From Candidatus Rifleibacteriota bacterium (GTDB taxonomy: Bacteria > Muiribacteriota > Ozemobacteria > Ozemobacterales > Ozemobacteraceae): 64,000 nt of DNA. The DNA is taken from the NCBI GenBank assembly GCA_015233565.1, contig JADFXM010000025.1, positions 43,420 through 107,419 of the forward strand, in the 5' to 3' direction. Both the position numbers and the translations under genes were made by a program. Below are positions 35,488 to 44,900 of the stretch, piece by piece. Within the stretch, counting starts at the first letter, position 1. Every line of letters starts with the position of its first letter. The notes under the pieces were generated by a model. It worked only from the letters and a program-made list of their open reading frames with translations, was not told where the DNA came from and did not search any database.

Positions 35488-36183
35488 ATGCTTGTTAAAC
35501 CAACCAAATCCGATTTTGAGAATGTCCCCACTAAAGATGGTTACGATCTGTGGTCTCAGATCTATGATTCGGAAGACAATCCTTTAATTTCTCTGGAATC
35601 CGAAAATTTGCCTCCCTTGCTCGAAAGCGTAAGTGGATTAAACATTCTCGATGTCGGCTGTGGAACCGGACGACAATCATTTCGGCTTTCAGAACTTGGC
35701 GCAACTGTTTGTGGCATCGATTTTTCCGATGGAATGCTTGAAAAAGCTCGTAGGAAACCTAACGCTGAAAAAGTGAAATTTGTCTTCCACGATTTCAACC
35801 AAGGGCTGCCGTTTACTTCAGATTTATTCGATGTAGTAATTTCCTGCCTGGTTTTTGATCATGTTAAAGACCCATTGCCTCTGATGAAAGAAATGAGGCG
35901 AGTGTGCAAACCCTCCGGAGAGATAATAATTTCCGTAATGCACCCTGCCATGATGCTCCTGGGCGTTCAAGCCCGATTCACCCATCCCGGTTCCGGCATG
36001 CAGATTCGACCTGAAAGCGCATCAAATAAAATCAGCGATTATGTCATGGCAAGCCAGAAATCAGGTTTGAAAATCGAATTTATTGGTGAATATGAGGTTG
36101 ACGAAAAACTTTGTGAAAGATCACCACGGGCTCAGAAATATCTTGGCTGGCCTCTTTTGCTTCTGATGAAGCTTTTAAAATAG
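35488..36183 (+). CDS. class I SAM-dependent methyltransferase
   Basis: A 231-residue methyltransferase of the Methyltransf_11/UbiE-like type. Motif I is LDVGCGTG (54-61), followed by VCGIDFSDGMLEKAR and the post-motif DVVISCLVFDHVKDPLPLMKEM. It transfers a methyl group from S-adenosylmethionine; the acceptor is unknown. Linkage to dxs might hint at a quinone or isoprenoid substrate, but that is inference. ATG at 35488 lies 3 bases after the dxs stop; a GTG at 35482 overlapping it as GTGA is an equally possible start. No strong ribosome site is seen, consistent with coupling. Confidence 0.86.
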   Translation: MLVKPTKSDFENVPTKDGYDLWSQIYDSEDNPLISLESENLPPLLESVSGLNILDVGCGTGRQSFRLSELGATVCGIDFSDGMLEKARRKPNAEKVKFVFHDFNQGLPFTSDLFDVVISCLVFDHVKDPLPLMKEMRRVCKPSGEIIISVMHPAMMLLGVQARFTHPGSGMQIRPESASNKISDYVMASQKSGLKIEFIGEYEVDEKLCERSPRAQKYLGWPLLLLMKLLK

Positions 36184-36372
36184 AATACTTCTCTTCCTGC
36201 TTCCCAAAAGTTCCGTAAGTTGGAATATTCGCATCCCATGTATCGCTAACATTCATTTAGTAGAAGATTTGTACATTTTCATAAATTAAAAAAAAATTCA
36301 AACATTTTTCAAAATTTTGAGTATAATTTTAAATATATTGAAAAAAATATTTAGGGAAGCTGGAGGGAAAAT

Positions 36373-37974
36373 ATGACAATTAGAAAACTATTATTACCTT
36401 TTATTTGGGGTTTTTTGGTGGTAAATCTTGCGATTTCTTCTTCTCTTTTTGCTACGCCATTTGACGAAAATCTTTCGACAACCATCACATATACTCCCTT
36501 GACATTTAGTCCTACCACTACCGATAATTTTTGGGGAAATGCCACGTTCTCTTCTCTGACTGACCTTGGTTCGAGATCAAATCCCTTTACAATAAATGGA
36601 ATTCAGGGAATCCCATCCTTCACTTGGACGAGCCTTGCTTCCTCTACTGCAACGGGTTCACAGGTACTCGCTTCCGGTACTAGTACAGCTTCCGGGACTG
36701 CTTCAGCAACCGCAAAAGTAAAATATCTTGAAGTAACAGTTAAAGACGGCGATTCGTTGATCGTACTCGCCAGAAAATATCTAGGCAAAGATTCCAAATA
36801 TACAGACCTTATAGAATTGAACAAAGAAAAATATCCTTCAATTGCAAAGAACCCTAATTTCATTCTTAATGGCTGGGTTCTTAAGATCAAGCCTCTTGAT
36901 TCACCGAACGCTGAGGCACCTGCCACCTCAACAGCATCCAGTTCATCTGCTGTGGCTTCTTCCACTGCGACTTCTTCCAGTTTGCAAACTTCAACTGCAA
37001 CCCCTGCTTCCTGGACCTCAACGCTCACTTCCTCCCCGGCTTGGGCTTCCCCTTCGTGGTCCTTAACCTCCCCCTGGACAAGTGCCAGTCCAACTTGGTC
37101 CTCGACGGCACCTTGGGCTTCAACCGATTTATGGACAACGTCCACTGCTCCTCTAATCTCTTCAGCGCCTTGGGCCCCTTCCCCGGAAAGTAATACAACC
37201 AGAACGGCTGTTACGACCACCACCGCTATTACAACGGGCACTGCTATTTCGAGCGCGATTACGAGTGGAATTACCAGTGGAGTGACAACTACAACCGGAG
37301 CGACAACTTCAACCGGGGTGACAACTTCAACTGGAGTGACCACCAGCGCCCCTACAAGTTCAACAACCACGCAAGCTTCTACAGACACTTCTACTCCTAT
37401 GGTCAATTCAAATCTGGTTCAGGCAAATTATAATCAATCTCTCGCAAAAGTTGGGTTACCCGATCTTTTAAATCAGCCTAATTATTATAATGCACTTCGT
37501 GATTTAATCGAATTAAATGTTGGTGACGTCTTTCTTTTCCAACAAGGTGGTATATATGACCTTTTACAAGCTGAAAAAAATCTGATGGATCTTCATAAGA
37601 AATATCGGGATGCCGTTGACAGCCAAAGAGTCGACCATTTCCATCTTGCTTTCTGGAAGGGAACGATCGATGATTACACAAAACGAATTGCCGCAGAAGA
37701 AAAAACTCTTGCTTCAGATAAACAAGAATTTATGAAAGTTTATTCCAAAGTGGTTGATCTCAATTCCAAGAGCCAAAGTGCGTTGGCAGATTTGAACCCA
37801 AAATATTCCCAACTTACTTCGGAAATCAAAGCCCTTCAATCCCAACCCGGTCTTTCAGCAGCTCAACAACTTACCCAAAAGATCAAGGATGCCAATGCGC
37901 TCAAGTCCAAAATCGATGAAAATAATAGAACTATAGAGTTTTCAAAAGGTTTGATCGCAATTTTTGGTAAATAA
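36373..37974 (+). CDS. exported LysM protein with long Ser/Thr/Ala/Pro/Trp-rich region
   Basis: A 533-residue protein with a signal peptide (cleavage near residue 27, after SLFA). A LysM domain at about 117-167 (TVKDGDSLIVLARKYLGKDS, ending NGWVLKIKP) should bind peptidoglycan. Residues 175-345 are low complexity: first repeats of Ser-Pro-x-Trp type (SPAWASPSWSLTSPW), then Thr-rich GVTTST units. The C-terminal part (350-533) is helical, with likely coiled coil. A wall-binding stalk or linker role is plausible. GGAGG precedes the ATG by 7 bases. The low-complexity region gives a long open frame on the other strand, which I regard as an artefact. Confidence 0.82.
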   Translation: MTIRKLLLPFIWGFLVVNLAISSSLFATPFDENLSTTITYTPLTFSPTTTDNFWGNATFSSLTDLGSRSNPFTINGIQGIPSFTWTSLASSTATGSQVLASGTSTASGTASATAKVKYLEVTVKDGDSLIVLARKYLGKDSKYTDLIELNKEKYPSIAKNPNFILNGWVLKIKPLDSPNAEAPATSTASSSSAVASSTATSSSLQTSTATPASWTSTLTSSPAWASPSWSLTSPWTSASPTWSSTAPWASTDLWTTSTAPLISSAPWAPSPESNTTRTAVTTTTAITTGTAISSAITSGITSGVTTTTGATTSTGVTTSTGVTTSAPTSSTTTQASTDTSTPMVNSNLVQANYNQSLAKVGLPDLLNQPNYYNALRDLIELNVGDVFLFQQGGIYDLLQAEKNLMDLHKKYRDAVDSQRVDHFHLAFWKGTIDDYTKRIAAEEKTLASDKQEFMKVYSKVVDLNSKSQSALADLNPKYSQLTSEIKALQSQPGLSAAQQLTQKIKDANALKSKIDENNRTIEFSKGLIAIFGK

Positions 37975-38031
37975 GTAGAAAACGAGTTTTATCCACATTC
38001 GGAATGTAAGATTTGTAACTTGTTTTAAAGT

Positions 38032-38074
38032 AAACTCCTTTCAAGTTGCCAGCAGTGGCATTTGAGAGGAGTTT
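38032..38074. repeat. long hairpin just upstream of a -10 element
   Basis: AAACTCCT-TTCAA-GTTGCCA pairs with TGGCA-TTTGA-GAGGAGTTT around the loop GCAG, about 17 pairs with small bulges. TATAAT follows at 38079-38084. It could be the terminator of the LysM gene, though no T-run follows, or an operator of the small gene at 38149. Confidence 0.5.
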
Positions 38075-38148
38075 GCTATATAATCCTAAAAAGGGAATTC
38101 CTCTTTTTGACAAACCCATTCACACCTGATTTTTTTGGAGAAACATGC

Positions 38149-38328
38149 ATGAGTTTTGAAAAGTTCCAAATGGACAAAACCCATTTTTCGGTTGTAAATC
38201 TTCACGACCAGCCGGACGAAACAGCGTATTGGTTGACTAAAACGCCTGAAGAGCGGTTTGAAGCGCTTGAATACTTAAGAAGGATGAATTATGGCGATGC
38301 TGCTTGCGAAGGATTTCAAAGAGTTTAA
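38149..38328 (+). CDS. small hypothetical protein (59 aa)
   Basis: The sequence MSFEKFQMDKTHFSVVNLHD then ETAYWLTKTPEERFEALEYL and RRMNYGDAACEGFQRV resembles small proteins that often precede nucleotidyltransferase-like genes in two-gene modules (pattern WLxKxPEERxxALExLRR...). No such partner gene follows here; instead a terminator comes 32 bases after the stop. GGAG lies 8 bases before the ATG. If the resemblance is right it is an orphan member. Confidence 0.7.
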   Translation: MSFEKFQMDKTHFSVVNLHDQPDETAYWLTKTPEERFEALEYLRRMNYGDAACEGFQRV

Positions 38329-38359
38329 GTGATCTTGAGTATCTTCCCTGAAATAAAGA

Positions 38360-38387
38360 AAAGCAGCCTCCTTACGGAGGCTGCTTT
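38360..38387. terminator. bidirectional intrinsic terminator
   Basis: AAGCAGCCTCC (38361-38371), loop TTAC, GGAGGCTGCTT (38376-38386): a perfect 11-bp stem between convergent genes. On the minus strand it is followed by TTCTTTATTTC, on the plus strand by TGTCATTTC. Confidence 0.9.
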
Positions 38388-38409
38388 GTCATTTCAAGAA
38401 ATTGCGAAT

Positions 38410-38862
38410 TTATTTCTTTTCCTGAATTTCTTTAACGATGAATTTGTTTCCCTTTTTCCCGGCAAAACCTTTTACGACAACGGTTTTTCCGATAAGAGTT
38501 TTTGCAGTTTCTTCCAACTTTACATCTTTGTGGAAAACCAATTCAACTTCTTCTTTATCGCCTTTGAGCGTGTAATGGGCTTCTTTTCCGGGTTTTTCGG
38601 CTTTTACTTCGAGAAGTGTTCCGGTTTTTTCAACTAAAGTTTTGGGTTCATGCTTCTCATGGCCTTCTTTGCCCTCTTTGGCTTCTTTAGCATCTTTAGT
38701 GTCAGCGGGAGCAGCAGTGGGAGCAGCGGTTGGGGCAGCAGCAGGTTGATCAATTTTCTGATCGGCAGCGGGAGCTGCTTGATCAGCTTTTTGTTCAGCG
38801 GCAAATCCGGGGATGCAAAGGACAGAAAGGACAACTAGTACGGAAAGAACTTTTCGAATCAT
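38410..38862 (-). CDS. small secreted Ala/Lys/Glu-rich protein with OB-like C-terminal domain
   Basis: A 150-residue protein with a signal peptide (about 1-21, VLCIPGFAA). Residues 22-72 are a low-complexity Ala/Pro/Gln then Lys/Glu stretch. The C-terminal 75 residues have alternating beta strands, ending TLIGKTVVVKGFAGKKGNKF, a pattern like small periplasmic OB-fold domains. The 20395-21159 protein ends in a similar segment. No enzymatic motif. It ends at the bidirectional terminator. Confidence 0.75.
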   Translation of the reverse strand: MIRKVLSVLVVLSVLCIPGFAAEQKADQAAPAADQKIDQPAAAPTAAPTAAPADTKDAKEAKEGKEGHEKHEPKTLVEKTGTLLEVKAEKPGKEAHYTLKGDKEEVELVFHKDVKLEETAKTLIGKTVVVKGFAGKKGNKFIVKEIQEKK

Positions 38863-38956
38863 TTTATTTCTCCATAATTTTTAATTAAATTTAAATTTTA
38901 GAAAGAACAAAAACATCAATACAAATCCAAAAAAACTTTTTTTCAAACAAGATTTC

Positions 38957-39292
38957 TTAGTTTTGGGAGCGAATAAAAATTGGCGGAGGAATTGAAAAGA
39001 GATTGGGTTCACATTTCGCTAGCAAAAGAGGTGAGAAGTGAGAGAAAAACTTTAAAAAAGCTGAAAAAAGTAATAGTACGATAACCAAAAGCGAGAAGGT
39101 AATCGCCAGAACATGGCAAAATGCTTCGGCCTTTGATGAATCGAAATATTGCAAGCTATCATCAGAGTCAAATAAGAAGTTGAGAAATGAAGAATCAGAA
39201 AAGGTTGAAGCCAGAAGAAGTGAAGAAAACAGGCAACAAAAGAAAAACAACCTTTTAAGTAACTTCAATCTATTCCCAAATAAAGGTTTCAT
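38957..39292 (-). CDS. possible small membrane protein (111 aa)
   Basis: An open frame with two hydrophobic segments (about 12-29 and 60-86), the first like a signal anchor with Cys-Cys. No homology recognised and no convincing ribosome site before the ATG, so it could be non-coding; it is listed because the surrounding 38863-39410 would otherwise be empty and the hydrophobic pattern is consistent. Confidence 0.4.
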   Translation of the reverse strand: MKPLFGNRLKLLKRLFFFCCLFSSLLLASTFSDSSFLNFLFDSDDSLQYFDSSKAEAFCHVLAITFSLLVIVLLLFSAFLKFFSHFSPLLLAKCEPNLFSIPPPIFIRSQN

Positions 39293-39410
39293 AAACTGAC
39301 TACTATTACATTTCCGAAGTTTTTAAGCTAACAAATTTTACGTAAAACAACTTCCACGTGCGAGTGTGGTGGTGAAAGCTTATCCAAAGACTTTTCGGAT
39401 AGGGAAAGAG

Positions 39411-40736
39411 TTATTCGTTATTTGTAGGTTTCCCGCAGTAAGGGCAGCCTTTCCATTCCGGTTTCAATGCTCTGCTGCAATTAGAACATTCACGAGCAAG
39501 GTGTCCCAGACAAAATGGGCAGAACGTGAAATCTCTTCCGACCTGTTTTCCACAATGGGGGCATGAAATTTGATTTTCAGGTCTCAAATGCGCGGGAAGA
39601 GATTGTTTGGGTGTGGGTTTTTCATCTTTTTCGCCGATTTGGCTTATTGCAAGGATGGAGGCCGTTCTGACTTCTTCAGAGGGATCACTCATCAGGGCCA
39701 TTAAAGGAGCAAGTGCTCTTTTTTCGCCGAGTGTTCCAAGCGCTTGACATGCGGCAACCCTTACTGATACATCCCGGTCGTGAAGTCGTTCAAGAAGCAA
39801 TGAAAAAACTCGCGGTTCGGGAATTTGTCCGAGTAGCTTGACTGACCAGAATCTCATATCAGAGTTGGAGGCTTCAGCAGCGCCGATAAGTTCTTCAGTA
39901 GCACCGATTCCAAGTTGGCAAATTCCTTCAGCGGCGGTTTTTCTGATAATCCAGGAGCGATGTGAGAGATATCCAACCAGAATTTTTTTGGTTTCTGCTG
40001 TGTCGATCAAACTGAGTGCATTAATTGCTTCAAGTTTTAGTTCTTCGGCATCATGTTCAACTATTGAACAGAAGACAGGAATCAAGTCGGGAGTTTTTCT
40101 TTCCCCGGCAAGTTTTATTACCCAATATTTTGCTTCATTGGAAGTACTTTGAAGGGAATCCAGGACTGCTTTTGGATTCAGATGCTGAATTTTTTCAAGT
40201 GTGTCAAAAGTAGCTTTTCTGACGGTCCAGTTTTTGTCCTCAAGCATTTCAAGCAGGGGAGGGACAATTTCAGGATCAGTAGAATTTGCTGCTGCCCGAA
40301 TTGCTGCAATTCGAATTTTGACATTGGTATGATGAAAAGCTTTCACCAGGCATTGTATGGCTTGTCCACCCATAAGACTGAGCGTTTGAACCATCCAATA
40401 ATCTACATCATCTGCATTCTTAGGAATTAATTCCAGAAACTTTGAGAGCGCGGAATCTCCCATTGCTCCAATTATTCTGGAGGCAGCGCTTCTTACCACC
40501 CATGAGGAGTCAACGAAGGCTTTCACCAGAAATGGCAAGGCTTCCTCCTTATAGTTAAGGAGGGCTTTTCCAATGTCAGACTGAACGTCATCGTTCTTTT
40601 CCCCTAAAACAGACAAAAGAATTTCTATGGCTTCTTTTGGGTCCATTTTTTTTAATTCACTCAATGCTTTTTTCCTTATCTGGGGGCTTGAATTCGCCAG
40701 CCCTTCTATTAATTTTGTTCGGTACTCTTTGATCAT
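39411..40736 (-). CDS. HEAT-repeat protein with two C-terminal zinc ribbons
   Basis: A 441-residue soluble protein. Residues 1 to about 375 are tandem HEAT/PBS-lyase-like repeats of about 31 residues (WVVRSAASRIIGAMGDSALS, then VSVRVAACQALGTLGEKRAL). The end has four Cys-x2-Cys pairs at 392/395, 406/409, 417/420 and 431/434, forming two zinc ribbons like those found at the end of many bacterial scaffold proteins. The ribbons could bind nucleic acid or protein. It lies 109 bases downstream of dnaN on the same strand, possibly in the same transcript. The second HEAT protein of the window (9394) has no ribbons. Confidence 0.87.
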   Translation of the reverse strand: MIKEYRTKLIEGLANSSPQIRKKALSELKKMDPKEAIEILLSVLGEKNDDVQSDIGKALLNYKEEALPFLVKAFVDSSWVVRSAASRIIGAMGDSALSKFLELIPKNADDVDYWMVQTLSLMGGQAIQCLVKAFHHTNVKIRIAAIRAAANSTDPEIVPPLLEMLEDKNWTVRKATFDTLEKIQHLNPKAVLDSLQSTSNEAKYWVIKLAGERKTPDLIPVFCSIVEHDAEELKLEAINALSLIDTAETKKILVGYLSHRSWIIRKTAAEGICQLGIGATEELIGAAEASNSDMRFWSVKLLGQIPEPRVFSLLLERLHDRDVSVRVAACQALGTLGEKRALAPLMALMSDPSEEVRTASILAISQIGEKDEKPTPKQSLPAHLRPENQISCPHCGKQVGRDFTFCPFCLGHLARECSNCSRALKPEWKGCPYCGKPTNNE

Positions 40737-40845
40737 TTCCCCATTCCTAATAGAAATTTCCCTTAAAGGGTTACCCTAATCAATATCAACTCAAAGACTA
40801 TTATCAATTTCCGATAATTGAGACTGTTTTGATATTTATACAAAA

Positions 40846-41991
40846 TCAGTCTTCTTCGTTTTTCTTTTCTCTCATAGGCATAATGACATATTTATAATCA
40901 GTTTCAGTGTTTTCAGGCTTGAACAAACCGGGAAAACCTGGAGTAATTAGTTCAATCAAAACATTTTCAGAGTCAATCACACTCAAAAAATCGGTGACAT
41001 ACTTAACATTAAAGGCAATCTCAATGGGATCACCTTCAAGCTCTGAAGAGATACACATTTCAGTGGTCCCTTCGTGAAGTGAGTTGGACCAAATCCGGGT
41101 TTCATTTGTTTTTGTGTCAAGGAAAAACATTCCTGCATTCAATTTGGCGATTGGACTTACTACCCGAAGAGCCATTAAAAGATCGTGTGATTTTAGTTTA
41201 ATTTTGCTGTTGATGTTTTTTGGAATAACTCTATTGAAATCGGGGTATCTTCCATCGTAAAGACGAGTTAGTAAGTTGAACTTTTTTGAAATGAACAATA
41301 ATTGTTCGTTTAGGAGCGAAATCCGTATTTTGTCTCCGTGGTCTAAGATTTTAAGAATTTCTGGGATTGATCGGGAAGGAACCAGAAAATTCTTTTGAAA
41401 CTCTTTCGGAAACTGAATTTTATCTACTTTGGAAATTGCTAGGCGGTGAATGTCTGTTGCAGTAAACTTTATTGATTCATCCTGGAAGGCAAAGCAGATG
41501 GATTTTTGTGTTACATTTGCTTCTTCCATTCCCATGGCGATTGCGACTTGTTGCAGAGGTTTCTTTAAAAGTTCAGAGTCGATTTCAAAGGACGGGATAT
41601 CCTGATTTTCAACAACAGGAAGCGGGGGAAAGTCCTCTATTCCCTGAATTTGCAGGTTAAACTTTCCGCGGCCGGCGGAAATTTCAATTTGATTTTCCGT
41701 GCCGTCCAGTTGGGATAAGACCACTTCTTTCTCTCCGGAAGCGGAATACAAACTTCCGACGTTTTCAAGAAAAATTTTCGCTGGAATTGTGCATTGCCCG
41801 GATTTTTCAACTTTTGCTGGAATTTTGGAGGTAACCATGATTTCAAGATCAGTTCCAGCAATCTTTACTTCATTTTCAGATGCAAGAAGTAAAACATTTG
41901 CAAGGATTGGCTTAACTCCTTTAAGAGCAACAGCCCGTCCGACTATTGCCAAAGCCTCATTCAAATCAGGAAGACTCATCGTGATTTTCAT
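40846..41991 (-). CDS. dnaN: DNA polymerase III beta subunit (sliding clamp)
   Basis: A 381-residue protein with three repeated clamp domains. Recognisable are MKITMSLPDLNEALAIVGRA, VKPILANVLLLASENEVKIAG, QKNFLVPSRSIPEILKIL and the terminal segment KYVIMPMRE corresponding to the family's [VI]MPxR[LV]. The clamp circles DNA and tethers the polymerase. ATG at 41991 overlaps the ileS stop (ATGA) with AGAGG about 9 bases upstream, so the longer frame from 42045 is rejected. dnaN normally lies beside dnaA and recF at the origin; here it is coupled to ileS and neither is in the window. Confidence 0.95.
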   Translation of the reverse strand: MKITMSLPDLNEALAIVGRAVALKGVKPILANVLLLASENEVKIAGTDLEIMVTSKIPAKVEKSGQCTIPAKIFLENVGSLYSASGEKEVVLSQLDGTENQIEISAGRGKFNLQIQGIEDFPPLPVVENQDIPSFEIDSELLKKPLQQVAIAMGMEEANVTQKSICFAFQDESIKFTATDIHRLAISKVDKIQFPKEFQKNFLVPSRSIPEILKILDHGDKIRISLLNEQLLFISKKFNLLTRLYDGRYPDFNRVIPKNINSKIKLKSHDLLMALRVVSPIAKLNAGMFFLDTKTNETRIWSNSLHEGTTEMCISSELEGDPIEIAFNVKYVTDFLSVIDSENVLIELITPGFPGLFKPENTETDYKYVIMPMREKKNEED

Positions 41992-44900
41992 TTTCTTGCC
42001 TCTTTGGATACCTTGATTGCAACCTTGATTCCATTGATGTTCCAATCTGAAGCACCATCCAGAACTGGGCGGGACGAAATTGAAAGGGCCAGGGTCTCCT
42101 GCTTGAGATAACTAAGATGTTTCTCAACTGAATCAGTGATATCGGCCGTTTTGTCCTCATCGAGGACTTTGTACTCAATGCTGATTCTGTCAACCACTTC
42201 AAATCCCTGTTCCTTTCGCATGAATTGAATTTTATTTACCAATTCACGTGAAAGGCCTTCAAGAATGAGTTCGCGATTGAGAGTTTTATTCAAAGCAACG
42301 GTCAAGGATCCTTCACTTTGGACGGCAAAATCCCCGGATGCGGTTGTTGCCAGTTCGATCTCTGCGGATGTCAGAGCGACTTCCTGACCGTCGATTTCAA
42401 ACTTATAGGATCCTGAATCAAGTGCTTGTTTGATCTTCATTCCATCGGCAGTTTCGAGGAAAGCTTTTATTTTGGGAATCATGGATTTATATTTACTTTG
42501 TCCGATGGTACGGAAATTAGGTTTGGCTGAATATTTGATCAAATCTTTGTCGCTATTGATAGGTACAAGTTCTTTAACGTTCAATTCTTCAAAAATCAAG
42601 CCCGACATTTCGTCCAGGGTTTTTCTTTGCCATTCTTCAGGGGCAACAACTTTCATTTCAGAAAGAGGTTGGCGGACTTTAAGATTTGCCTCATTTCGCG
42701 CTGCTCTGCCAAGTCCTACAACTTTGCGGGTGAATCCCATTTTCCTTTCAAGAGTCTCGTCAAGAAGGTGTTCCTGGACAGCGGGATAATCGGTTAGATG
42801 GACACTGACAGGAGCTTTTGGATCGACTGATCCAACCAAATTGCGATAAATGTCTTCAGCGATAAATGGCGTAAATGGCGCAATCAGGCGCGTCAATTCT
42901 ACTAAGGCTTCCCAGAGAGTTAGGAAGGCGGAAGCCTGTTCGGCTGGCATTCCTGACATCCAGAATCTTCGACGGCTGCGTCTGACATACCAGTTGGAAA
43001 GGTCGTCGACAAAAGTATCCAAAGAAAGTGTTGCATGGGTAACTTCATATGATTCCATCGCTTTTCTTACATCGCGAATAGTCCCCTGGAGCCGTGAAAT
43101 CAGCCATCTGTCAAGTTCCGGTCTTTCGGCAACCGGAATTTTATGCTCAAATGGATTGAACGATTCAGTGTTTGCATACAATATGAAAAATGAGTAAACA
43201 TTCTGCAAAGTTCCAAGAAAGCGACTTTGAGATTCAGCAATTGCTTCTTCGTAGAATCTTCGCGTGTTCCAAGGTGCGGTTCCGGAATATAACGACCATC
43301 TGACTGCATCTGCTCCATATTTCTCGAAAAGCGACATGCAATCAAGGACGTTTCCTTTGGATTTACTCATCTTCAGGCCATTTTTATCACAAATCAGGCC
43401 AAGAACAACCACGTTTTTGTAAGGGGAAACTTTATGAAGAAAAGTGCCGGTTACAAGAAGGCTGTAAAACCAGCCTCTAGTCTGGTCTACTGCTTCACAG
43501 ATAAAATCAGCGGGGTAATTTTTCTTGAAAGTATCTTTGTTTTCAAAAGGATAATGCCATTGTGCGGTATGCATTGCGCCTGAATCAAACCAGCAGTCAA
43601 TGACTTCAGGAACCCGTTTCATATCACCACCGCATTTTGGGCATGGAATAAGCACAGCATCAACGTATGGTTTATGGGGTTCGATATCCGCTGGAACATT
43701 TTTCCCAAGTTTTCGAAGTTCTTCAATTGAGGAGATGCATTTCTTTTCTCCGCATTTGCAGGTCCATATGGGGAGGGGGGTTCCCCAGTAGCGATCTCTG
43801 GAAATTGCCCAATCAATCATGTTGTCGAGGAAGTTTTTGAATCGTCCCTCTTTAACGTGATCAGGGAACCAGTTGATCGTTTCGTTTGCTTTTAAGACCT
43901 CGTCCTTGAATGCGGTTGCTTTGATAAACCAGGAATGTCGGGCGTAATAGAGAAGCGGGCTATCACATCGCCAGCAGAATGGATAAGTGTGCTTAATTTT
44001 TCCGGATCGAAAAAGCTTTCCGGTTTTTTTCATGTCCACAATAATGTCTTCATCTGCGTCTTTAACGAAGCGGCCTTTCCAGGGAGTTATCTGATCGATG
44101 AAACATCCCGAAAGGTTGACCGGTTGAATAACAGGAAGGTTGTTCGCTGCTCCGACTTTATAGTCGTCCTCGCCGAATGCCGGGGCGATATGGACAATTC
44201 CAGTGCCGTCTTCGGTTGATACGAAATCTCCGGCAATGACGAAATGAGCACGTTTCTCAGGCTTAATAAAAGGATAAAGTTGTTCGTAATCGGTATTCAG
44301 CAGTTTACTGCCTTTGAATTTTTCAATTATTTCGCCTTCGCCTTTAAGGACTTCCAGGCGCTTTTCGGCAAGAATGAGAATCTGGCCGTTGTGTTTGACT
44401 TTTACGTAATCTATTTCGGCTCCAACTGCGAGAGCTACATTGGAAATGAGAGTCCATGGAGTGGTTGTCCATACCAGGAAAAAGGTGTCAGGTTGGTTTT
44501 TTACTTGAAATCGGACAAAAACGGAGGGGTCTTCGACTTCATCATATCCCTGTGCGACTTCATGTGAAGAAAGGGCTGTACCACAACGTGGACAATAGGG
44601 AACAACCTTGTGGCCTTCATATAGTAACCCTTCGTTCCAGAACTGCGAAAGGATCCACCAGACACTTTCAACGTATTCGTTAGAACAGGTTACATAGGGG
44701 TCATCCATGTCGATCCAGAAGCCGCCGCGTTCGACCATCTGTCTCCATTGGGCTTCATATTTAAAAACGCTCTCACGGCATTTCTTAATGAAGTTCTCTA
44801 TCCCGTATTTCTCGATGTCCTGCTTTGAGTTCATTCCGAGTTGTTTTTCGACTTCAAGTTCGACGGGTAATCCGTGGGTGTCCCAGCCGGCTTTTCTTTT

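Noticed and set aside
36603..37406. 267-codon open frame antisense to the LysM gene
   Set aside because: It mirrors the low-complexity Ser/Thr-rich region; the predicted product is a Val/Glu/Ala-rich repeat without signals, and the sense gene has ribosome site, signal peptide and LysM domain.
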